A stretch of 64,000 nucleotides of DNA from Ensifer sp. MPMI2T. GTDB lineage: Bacteria; Pseudomonadota; Alphaproteobacteria; Rhizobiales; Rhizobiaceae. The first letter of the stretch is position 1, and each line of letters starts with the position of its first letter. Made by a program: the position numbers and the translations under genes. Below, piece by piece: positions 1 through 6,669 of the stretch. The notes below the pieces were generated by a model. That model was not told where the DNA came from and did no database searches. It saw only the letters and a program-made list of their open reading frames with translations. Location: positions 124,001 through 188,000 of the forward strand of contig NZ_SRXN01000008.1 in the NCBI RefSeq assembly GCF_004827385.1. Reading direction: 5' to 3'.

Positions 1-548
1 TCGTCGCGCACCGCCGTGTTGGCAATGTTTAGGTCCGGCTGGAAATGCCTGAATTTATGGAAGTAATAGGCCTGGGCGAGTTCGTCAAAGGTCCACACGC
101 TGTCCTCCTCGCCGGGGAAAGCCGTTTGGTTGTCCGGATCAACTGGGGGCGGGCTCTCCGACCAGACGTAATAGTCGCGGTAGCGGGATCTGGTGTCCCG
201 GCGCGCCGCCTGAAACCAAGGATGCTCATTCGAGGTGTGATTGGCGACGAGATCAACAATGACGCGAATACCTTGTTCGCCAGCAGCGTGTAGGAAGTCG
301 AGGAAGTCGTCGAGTGTGCCGAGAGGCGCGTCGATGGACAAGTAGTCGCTGACATCATAGCCGTTGTCGGCGACCGGAGACTTGAAGAACGGCAAAAGCC
401 AAACGCAGTTTATACCGAGCTCGTTCAAATAGGGCACACGCTCTCTGAGACCGACGAAGTCGCCAATGCCGTCACCGTTTCCGTCGGCGAACCTGCGAAC
501 GTCGATGCCGTAAATGACGGCATTCGCGAACCATAGTGGATCTTTCAT
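1..548 (-). CDS. GH13 alpha-amylase family glycosidase (partial, C-terminus beyond window)
   Basis: The first 182 codons of a glycoside hydrolase family 13 enzyme are present; the rest lies outside the window. Early residues read like trehalose synthase/alpha-glucosidase homologues (NAVIYGIDVRRFADGNGDG, then a GLRERVPYLNELGI helix). The conserved region I motif DLVANHTS (normally DxxxNH) is present near residue 110. The ATG at 548 overlaps the stop of the preceding ASRT-like gene in an ATGA arrangement, so translation is probably coupled and this is the last visible gene of a four-gene operon. GH13 enzymes cleave or rearrange alpha-glucosidic bonds; the exact specificity (trehalose synthase, maltase, sucrose-active) cannot be read from this part. 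Confidence 0.9.
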   Translation of the reverse strand, partial: MKDPLWFANAVIYGIDVRRFADGNGDGIGDFVGLRERVPYLNELGINCVWLLPFFKSPVADNGYDVSDYLSIDAPLGTLDDFLDFLHAAGEQGIRVIVDLVANHTSNEHPWFQAARRDTRSRYRDYYVWSESPPPVDPDNQTAFPGEEDSVWTFDELAQAYYFHKFRHFQPDLNIANTAVRD

Positions 549-943
549 CGGGGTCTCCTTCGTGAAGAAGTCCGCTCCGGATAGGCTGCGGTCGCCACCG
601 CACTGCGCGCTCGCGTACCGCCGTCGAGACGAGTGAATTGGACGACCACAGGAACATCCGCATCGATAACAGCGCCGAACGGCTCGTCCAGCGGTGGTGC
701 CTCGGGAAAGATCAGATCGTTGAAGCGGATGTGGCGGACCCTTTTGGCGGCGATCTCCAGTTCATAGGGTCCGACAGCAGGACGGTCCGCATAGTGGATA
801 TGAATGCGTATCCTTGCCGCGGTGTCGGAACAGTTGAGCACGGAGAGCTCGTCGCGGCTGGTGAATTCGGGTTCGGGGCCGTTGCTTTCGAGGGGAATGT
901 GCCCCCCCGCCATTGCCCATCGCCTTTTGCCCAGTGCTTGCAT
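545..943 (-). CDS. Anabaena sensory rhodopsin transducer (ASRT)-like protein, copy 1
   Basis: A 132-residue soluble protein of the ASRT family. Family signature stretches are visible: MQALGKRRWAMAGGHIP at the N-terminus, HIHYADRPAVGPY in the middle, and VRHIRFNDL followed by VPVVVQFTRLD near the C-terminus. The ATG at 943 is chosen because AGGAGGG lies just upstream and the paralogue at 2183-2557 starts the same way (MQAMGSRRWAI). In Anabaena the homologue interacts with a sensory rhodopsin, but no rhodopsin gene is in this window. The family is widespread in bacteria without rhodopsins and has been proposed to bind small molecules, perhaps sugars. Position between a lactone oxidase and a GH13 enzyme supports a carbohydrate-linked role (inference). 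Confidence 0.85.
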   Translation of the reverse strand: MQALGKRRWAMAGGHIPLESNGPEPEFTSRDELSVLNCSDTAARIRIHIHYADRPAVGPYELEIAAKRVRHIRFNDLIFPEAPPLDEPFGAVIDADVPVVVQFTRLDGGTRARSAVATAAYPERTSSRRRPR

Positions 944-951
944 CCACCCTC

Positions 952-2181
952 CTAACAGCCCAGTAGTCCACGCAGGTAAGGCGTCAGAAAGCGCCCCTCG
1001 GGGTCCATCTCCTGTCGAAGCGCAAGAAAAGGATCCCACATCGGGTAAAGGGGCCGGAGCTCGGCCGCCCGCAGGCTGTGCTTCTTCGCCCAATGCGGGC
1101 GGCCACTGTGTTCGCGAAAGATAGGTTCAAGGTCGAGAAAGAAGTCCCAATAGGGCAGAGATGCGTTCTGATGAAGCGATATGCTTACGGAGTCCCGTCC
1201 GTAGGCTTCACTCAGCCATGTGTCGTCTCCCTTGATGTAGCGGTAGAGCAGACGCCAGCCGACCAAACGACGCCATCGTTCCCTAAGCCGCGCACGCAAT
1301 TTCCTGAGGCAAGCCGGTCCCGCCTCGGCAGGCAAGGAATACTCCATCTCCTCGAAACGGTAAGGCAGATCGCTGTGCTGCGGAATGACCTCGTGCGGCA
1401 ATCCGATTTCATCCTTAGCCAACCGGGCGAAGGCGCCGTAGTCCTTTTCCTCGCCTGGCGGATTGATGCAACGGAGCTTCACCTCGTCGGAACGGGGATA
1501 CCAATAGAAATCGAAGTTTCTGTTCTCCTGGGCAAGTCGCTCCAGTGCCTCCATGCAGGGCTCGAAGGCGAGACACCACTCCTGGCGGTGCAGGTCATGC
1601 AACGGTTCGAGCTGCAACGTGGCCCACGTCAGTATGCCGAGCGTCCCGAAGGAAACACGCAACGCCCTTACGAAGTCCGGCTCCTCCTCAACGTGGAACG
1701 TCCTGATCTCTCCTTTCGCCGTGACGAGGCGGCCACCGACCAGCATCATCGATAGATTATAAAGCTCTCGACCGGAACCATGCGTGCCGGTTCCGATCGC
1801 GCCACCGACAGTCTGGGTGGCCACATCGCCGAAGTTCGAGAGCGTCAATCCGGCCGCTTGCAGTTCCTTGCTCAAGTGGGTGAGTTCAGAACCGCTGCCG
1901 ACCGTGGCTCGATGATGTCGCGCATCATACTCGCGCATGCCGCGGAGATTGGCTTGCGAAACAAGAATGTCATCGGTGACGAAAAGCTCGCTCGACGTAT
2001 GGGCGGATCCGATCGGCCGGATCGTGCGGCCCTGTCTTGCCGCCGTGCGCACGAGTGCGGCGACATCCTCCTCGCTGCTCGGCACCGCCACGCGCGACGG
2101 TCGAAACCGCACCCCCCCCGACCAGTTGTGACAATCCTGGTCGAGGTTTTCCGAAGTGGCACTCCACTGTGTGTTCTGCAT
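952..2181 (-). CDS. FAD-linked sugar-1,4-lactone oxidase family protein
   Basis: A 409-residue flavoprotein of the L-gulonolactone/D-arabinonolactone oxidase type. The N-terminal PCMH/FAD_binding_4 domain shows RTIRPIGSAHTSS near residue 55 and GGAIGTGTHGSG near residue 125. The C-terminal ALO domain carries HWAKKH at residues 363-368, a hallmark of aldonolactone oxidases. There is no signal peptide, so it should be cytoplasmic. It probably oxidises a sugar lactone or alditol with O2 or another acceptor. It sits one base after one ASRT-like gene and eight bases before another, so the three are very likely co-transcribed with the downstream GH13 gene. The true substrate is unknown. Confidence 0.88.
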   Translation of the reverse strand: MQNTQWSATSENLDQDCHNWSGGVRFRPSRVAVPSSEEDVAALVRTAARQGRTIRPIGSAHTSSELFVTDDILVSQANLRGMREYDARHHRATVGSGSELTHLSKELQAAGLTLSNFGDVATQTVGGAIGTGTHGSGRELYNLSMMLVGGRLVTAKGEIRTFHVEEEPDFVRALRVSFGTLGILTWATLQLEPLHDLHRQEWCLAFEPCMEALERLAQENRNFDFYWYPRSDEVKLRCINPPGEEKDYGAFARLAKDEIGLPHEVIPQHSDLPYRFEEMEYSLPAEAGPACLRKLRARLRERWRRLVGWRLLYRYIKGDDTWLSEAYGRDSVSISLHQNASLPYWDFFLDLEPIFREHSGRPHWAKKHSLRAAELRPLYPMWDPFLALRQEMDPEGRFLTPYLRGLLGC

Positions 2182-2182
2182 G

Positions 2183-2557
2183 TTATTCCTGGCAATAGGC
2201 GATGGTGCTCAAGAGCGCGTGATCAGGACGGCGGGAATCGAGCCTCGTTTGCTGCACGACAACCGGCGCATCGGAATCGATCACAGAAGCGTAGGGTGTA
2301 TCTCGCGGCACGGGTTCCGGATCCTCGAGATCGTTGAAGCGCAGATGCAGCGTCCGACGCGGCGAGACGGCAAGCCGATATGGGCCAGCCGGTTCCCGGT
2401 CGGAAAAGAACAGCATGATCTCGATGTTGGCCGGCTTTTCGCCGACGTTCAAAATGCAGGCGCTTTCATGCGAGACGAGTGCCGGATCATCGCTCGTGCT
2501 CGACGACGGAATATATCCGTCGGCAATGGCCCATCGCCTGCTGCCCATGGCCTGCAT
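2183..2557 (-). CDS. ASRT-like protein, copy 2
   Basis: A 124-residue paralogue of the protein at 545-943, with the same order of motifs (MQAMGSRRWAIADGYIP, FFSDREPAGPYRL, LHLRFNDLEDPEPVP, APVVVQQTRLDSR). It is closer to the common bacterial family consensus than copy 1. Two ATGs are adjacent (2560 and 2557); the second has better spacing from GAGG and matches the start of copy 1. The open frame continues upstream of this ATG without family similarity, so I do not extend it. It is the first gene of the operon. Two divergent copies flanking one oxidase suggest heteromeric assembly or two ligands (inference). Confidence 0.83.
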   Translation of the reverse strand: MQAMGSRRWAIADGYIPSSSTSDDPALVSHESACILNVGEKPANIEIMLFFSDREPAGPYRLAVSPRRTLHLRFNDLEDPEPVPRDTPYASVIDSDAPVVVQQTRLDSRRPDHALLSTIAYCQE

Positions 2558-2814
2558 CATCCTCAATCCTTCAAGCAGATACGGAAGTACGACCGAATCT
2601 CGAACCCAAGAACGCGAGCTTTGTTCCGAGCCAAAGCTCGCGTGCCTGCCGTCGTAGGCAATGCCCGGCGAGTTCGCGGTGTTCTTGCCCGGCATCTGCT
2701 GCGCCGCCTGCGGGCCTCAATCGGCCACCGGCTCGCCGAGGGGCGAGTGCTTGAGGTCTTATTCGGTCTTCTCGTGGCCCGAGTTTCCGGAGGGACGGCA
2801 CGGAAGTTGCGGGC

Positions 2815-2901
2815 TTAATCTTCCGGTATCTTCGGCGGCATCAGCGGTTCGCAGCGATCGACCAGCGCCTGAACGACCACCGGCCCGTCGTCTCCGGACC
2901 T
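2815..2901 (-). pseudogene. C-terminal remnant of a thiamine-pyrophosphate-dependent enzyme
   Basis: A short frame, stop to stop, encodes GPVVVQALVDRCEPLMPP and ends KIPED before TAA at 2815-2817. That is the typical tail of pyruvate oxidase/acetolactate synthase-like TPP enzymes (a GPVVVxAxVDxxxPxxPP pattern). Nothing upstream in this frame continues the protein; a TGA interrupts it about 29 codons before the end. It looks like the last piece of a deleted gene. Identification rests on a short motif only. Confidence 0.45.
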
Positions 2902-3416
2902 TCAGTTTAGTCGACTTGGTCGGGCGTGCGCTCTATGATCCTTACCGGAAATCCTTCCCCGACTACTACCGTGTCACGGCCAATGAGACGGCGTGTGCGC
3001 CAATCGGGGATCGAGCGCACCATGCATGGCTGGTCGCCACAGAACTCGCCGGCCGCATGCGGCTTCTCGACACTTCTCTGGCAGGCCAACGATCGATCGT
3101 ACCCCTGCGGTGGAACCGCGAACAAACTAGGCCTTTCGCTCCTCGCTCAATCTGGCCCGCGGGAACGTGTCCCGAAACCAAAGGACGGTCATCCGATAAA
3201 ATGGAAAGCTGACAGTCTTGCTGATCTTGCCGTCGCCCTCCACGTGATGGGTGTCTACTTCGTTGTCCATGCGGCAGATGCCTTCAATTGTTCGCCTGAA
3301 AAGCGCGGATTAAGGAAAAGATGCTTATTTCAGCGGGATGTTGCTAGCCCTTGAGGTTTCGCGGAACCAAGCTCACCGCCCGCATGTTCTTGTTTCATTC
3401 AAATGGGAGCGGGACC
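2902..3416. other. Region of decayed coding sequence without an intact gene
   Basis: No complete gene is convincing here. On the minus strand a stop-to-stop frame at 3127-3309 reads like real protein (EGICRMDNEVDTHHVEGDGK, then FPFYRMTVLWFRDTFPRAR and a terminal SEERKA) but has no family-typical start; I do not recognise it. A second minus-strand frame at 2907-3125 ends GEGFPVRIIERTPDQVD. Together with the TPP-enzyme tail next door this suggests a scar left by a deletion or rearrangement. Confidence 0.4.
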
Positions 3417-3779
3417 ATGGCAAAGGTAAAGTATGAAATAGTAGAGCACGACGGCGGGTGGGCGTACAAAGTCGATGATGTCTTCTCTGAAACCTTCGGA
3501 AGCCACGCCGACGCTCTTGCCGCAGCGCAAATCGCGGCGGATCAGCATGAGCTCACCGGTTCGACCGAAAACATCGAATTCCAGGACGCCAATGGCCGCT
3601 GGCATGAGGAAGTCGCCTCAGGCCTCGATCGTCCACGTACTGAAGTCGTCGATATACCAGCGGTGCGTTACGCCGAACGCCGCAAACACGCACATCGCCG
3701 GCCATTCGGTATGCTTTTGCTGCTTGCTGGACTCGGCTTTGCGATAGGATACCTCCTTCGTCCTGCTGAACGCCGTTAG
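3417..3779 (+). CDS. DUF2188-like small protein with C-terminal membrane segment
   Basis: A 120-residue protein. Residues 1-65 match the DUF2188 pattern: a WAYKVDDV strand, a helix rich in Ala (HADALAAAQIAADQHE) and an IEFQDANGRWHEE strand. Residues about 98-115 form a hydrophobic segment (GMLLLLAGLGFAIGYLL), so the C-terminus is probably membrane anchored. The ATG at 3417 is preceded by GGGAGCGGG. An upstream in-frame start at 3351 exists but lacks family similarity. Function unknown. Confidence 0.7.
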   Translation: MAKVKYEIVEHDGGWAYKVDDVFSETFGSHADALAAAQIAADQHELTGSTENIEFQDANGRWHEEVASGLDRPRTEVVDIPAVRYAERRKHAHRRPFGMLLLLAGLGFAIGYLLRPAERR

Positions 3780-4176
3780 CCAAAAAAAACCGCCCATCCA
3801 CTTAGCCGAAGATAATAGTTTGCACCGCGGCAAGCAGTGCCGCTGGCTAGTCCGACGGAGAAGGTGAAGAAGGCTTAACTGCTCTTTGCGCCGGCATTGA
3901 GGGTGGAGCCGTTTGGCAAGAGACGCGCCCCTGCAGGACCATCTCTAAACATGAGGGGCCGATCGCGGAGTCCCAGCTTTGGAGATTGAAGCACTTGGCG
4001 GGAGGCCAGGGAATGCACAAGGAACTGACCGCAGCCGCCATGCTCGTGCCCATCTTTCGCTCGTCATGAGATCACCTGCGGCATACGTCTCTGCCTAACC
4101 GGGAGTATTGCCTCTATCAGTGGTTGGTTGCCAGCGCGTACCAATGACGGGAAGATGATTTAGAGGAGGTACCGTG
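3780..4176. other. Intergenic region, nothing recognised
   Basis: No convincing gene, repeat or terminator. A 68-codon minus-strand frame (3847-4053) has no ribosome binding site or recognisable composition and is probably chance. The last 15 bases carry the strong Shine-Dalgarno sequence AGAGGAGGT for the next gene. Confidence 0.5.
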
Positions 4177-4389
4177 ATGGGCGCCCACCATCGCTCTCTG
4201 CCGATCTCCCCCGAAGAGCTCAATGATCTTCAGGCCGTCCTCGAAGACGTTCTGCGAGAACTAAAGCTATTTCGGGAGAGTGAAGAAGCCGAAGCAGTCG
4301 CGAGGAGGCTAATTCAGCTCTACGAAAGCGGCGTGCGCGACGCCGCCTCGCTCCACACCGCCTTAACTACGCCGGACGGTCAGACATGA
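4177..4389 (+). CDS. Small hypothetical helical protein
   Basis: A 70-residue, acidic, helix-rich protein (repeated Leu/Glu pattern: EELNDLQAVLEDVLRELKLF). The ATG at 4177 lies six bases after AGGAGGT, a near-perfect ribosome binding site; a GTG at 4174 is also possible. No domain is recognised. Similar small proteins are common in rhizobia, but I cannot assign a family or function. Confidence 0.6.
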   Translation: MGAHHRSLPISPEELNDLQAVLEDVLRELKLFRESEEAEAVARRLIQLYESGVRDAASLHTALTTPDGQT

Positions 4390-4934
4390 TCAGTTCCGAC
4401 TAGGAGTGCCGACGTGCAGATTCCGCTGTCATAGCTCGGCGGTATTAGTTGGCTTCGTTTTGTTCTCGAACCGTTTTGCCGCCGTTCATGCTTATTTCAG
4501 CCATTTATTCACGGCATTTGCATTTGGCGTTCAGGATCGATCCCCGAAACTAAGCCATGTTTCGAGTGTGTTCGCACTGATGAAGATGGTGACCGCGCTG
4601 GCGACCGTTGGCGTAGCAATTACCGTATGTGCGCGAGTCGCACTTGCCGAGGCCAGATTAGCGTCTGGAGCCAGGCTTTTATTCTTGAGGCGGGATAACC
4701 GCTCCGTCCGCAACCACGCTGTTCCGGCAGATAATATCAAGGGCAAATCACCCTGTTGAGAAGTTCGCACGCCCCGGCCCGAATTGTTGAGTTGGGAGAC
4801 CTCGTGGCATTTGCGACTTCGGCTGTCGGCCAAGGCCTTGCTTCTAGCCAATCCCCCATTGTGAGGAGATGCCCGGCAGGGAAGAGGGAGTGTCACACCC
4901 ACTCTCCATTCCTCGCCTCGGCAACATGATCCGG
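4390..4934. other. Intergenic region with one doubtful frame
   Basis: An open frame on the plus strand (4406-4759) contains, from ATG 4580, a signal-peptide-like stretch (MVTALATVGVAITVCARVAL) but then ends within 35 residues and has no ribosome binding site. I treat it as unsupported. Nothing else was seen. Confidence 0.4.
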
Positions 4935-5639
4935 TTAAATGGAGCGCATGAGGCCGCCGTCGACCCGGATATTCTGGCCGGTGATATAGGCCGCCCCCTC
5001 CGAGGCGAGGAACGCAACGGTGGCGGCAATCTCGGCGCTCGTTCCATAGCGCTTCATAGGCACACTATCGCGACGCTCGTTCGTCGCCGGCAGGCTGTCG
5101 ATCCAGCCGGGCAGAACGTTGTTCATCCGGATGTTCTCACCGGCATAGGTGTCGGCGAAAATCTTGGTGTATGCGGCAAGCCCCGCGCGGAAAACGGCCG
5201 ACGTCGGGAACATGGCGCTTGGCTCGAACGCCCATGCCGTGGAAATATTGATGATCGCGCCGGACTTCTGCTGCTGCATCACGGGCGTGACGAGCCGCGT
5301 CGGCCGGATCACGTTCATCAGGTACGTGTCCATGCCGCGGTGCCAGTCCTCGTCGGTGATTTCGAGGATCGGCGCGCGCGGGCCATGGCCGGCGCTGTTG
5401 ACCAGCACGTCGATGCGGCCCCACGTTGCAACCGCGAGATCGACGAGCTGCTTCAGGTCTTCATTCGATTGGTTCGAGCCCGTGACCCCTAGCCCGCCGA
5501 GCTCTTTTGCCAGCGCTTCGCCCTTGCCCGAGGAGGAGAGGATGGCAATCTTGTAGCCATCGGCCGCGAGCCGGCGTGCAGCCTCCGCTCCCATGCCGCT
5601 CCCGCCTGCCGTAACCAGCGCGACCTTCTCCATAGCCAT
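4935..5639 (-). CDS. SDR-family oxidoreductase with atypical active site
   Basis: A 234-residue Rossmann-fold protein of the short-chain dehydrogenase/reductase family. It has the dinucleotide motif TAGGSGMG at residues 10-17, NSAG at 81-84, catalytic-position Ser133 in NIS, and the C-terminal ITGQNIRVDGG. The YxxxK motif expected about 13 residues after Ser133 is absent: the aligned stretch is SAVFR (147-151), giving Ser and Arg at the Tyr and Lys positions. The enzyme may be a variant subfamily or a non-reducing protein. The ATG at 5639 follows AAAGGAAATGAA. It is divergent from a LysR regulator 107 bp away, which may control it. Confidence 0.85.
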   Translation of the reverse strand: MAMEKVALVTAGGSGMGAEAARRLAADGYKIAILSSSGKGEALAKELGGLGVTGSNQSNEDLKQLVDLAVATWGRIDVLVNSAGHGPRAPILEITDEDWHRGMDTYLMNVIRPTRLVTPVMQQQKSGAIINISTAWAFEPSAMFPTSAVFRAGLAAYTKIFADTYAGENIRMNNVLPGWIDSLPATNERRDSVPMKRYGTSAEIAATVAFLASEGAAYITGQNIRVDGGLMRSI

Positions 5640-5746
5640 TTCATTTCCTTTCAGGACGTTCATTCAAGAGTCCGGCAAATTTTGACATAAAGGGTGCGCG
5701 CCGACTAAACAGAAATACACGCACGAGCCTGTAGGAAAACTATTGG

Positions 5747-6646
5747 ATGACGGGTGGAAAGAGCCCCTATAAATTCCCGCCGCTCAATGCGCTCAGGATG
5801 TTCGAAAGCTCTGCGCGTCATTTGAATTTCCGGCTCGCTGCGGAGGAACTCGGCGTCACCCAGGGCGCGGTTGCGCAACAGGTTCGGGCGCTGGAGGAGC
5901 ATCTCGAAGTCAAGCTCTTCGACCGGCTCCCGCGCGGACTCGACCTCACCGATTCTGGTCGCCGCTACCTGAAGCCGGTTCAGCGGGCATTGTCCCTGAT
6001 CTCAGATGCGACCGCAGAGCTGCGGCCCTCGAAGACGACACTTACCGTGAGCGTGACGCCGTCTTTCGCCACGAAGTGGCTGATCCCACGTCTCAATGGA
6101 TTCTCAAAAACCAACGCGGACCTGGAAGTCCAGGTTGTTGCGGCCAATGCCTTCGCGAACTTCCAAAGCGATGGCGTGGACATCGCCGTGCGCCACACAA
6201 AGCCGCCTCTGGGAGCGGGGCTTCGTGGTGAACTGCTTTTTCCGATCACGCTTCTTGCCGTATGCAAGCCCACCCTCATGGACGACACTCCGATCCAAAC
6301 TGCAGAAGACCTGACCCGCCATGTCTTGCTTCATGATGCGCATGGGATGTGGCCGGTTTTCCTGGAGCAGGCCGGCGTACACGCTGATGCCAAGAGCATC
6401 AAATCACTCAAATTCTCCCATACCTCACTCGCCATCGACGCGGCGATAGCCGGCCAAGGCGTAGCCCTTGCCAGCGATGCCCTCGTCCGCGACGACATCG
6501 CAGCCGGACGGCTCTTAAGTCCGCTCGGCATAAGATTGCGTGACGATCTCGGCTTCTACATCGTGCATCCCAGAGCACCGCGGAAGCCGGATCAGGTAAG
6601 AAGGCTTCGAGATTGGTTACTCGGTCAGGCCGAAAGGCGACAGTAA
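5747..6646 (+). CDS. LysR-family transcriptional regulator (GcvA-like)
   Basis: A 299-residue LysR regulator. The N-terminal winged helix-turn-helix is clear (residues 14-75, NALRMFESSARHLNFRLAAE then VTQGAVAQQVRALEEHLEV), followed by the RP...F ligand-binding domain with TPSFATKWLIPRL, typical of the GcvA/AmpR branch. Its gene is divergent from the SDR gene, and LysR proteins often regulate the divergent neighbour, so the SDR gene is the likely target (inference). The ligand is unknown. The gene is convergent with the Mo-hydroxylase operon. Confidence 0.9.
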   Translation: MTGGKSPYKFPPLNALRMFESSARHLNFRLAAEELGVTQGAVAQQVRALEEHLEVKLFDRLPRGLDLTDSGRRYLKPVQRALSLISDATAELRPSKTTLTVSVTPSFATKWLIPRLNGFSKTNADLEVQVVAANAFANFQSDGVDIAVRHTKPPLGAGLRGELLFPITLLAVCKPTLMDDTPIQTAEDLTRHVLLHDAHGMWPVFLEQAGVHADAKSIKSLKFSHTSLAIDAAIAGQGVALASDALVRDDIAAGRLLSPLGIRLRDDLGFYIVHPRAPRKPDQVRRLRDWLLGQAERRQ

Positions 6647-6669
6647 CCGGGCGAAACCTGCCTGATCGA

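Noticed and set aside
4406..4759. 117-codon frame with an internal signal-peptide-like segment
   Set aside because: No ribosome binding site before either candidate start and no mature domain after the signal-like stretch.
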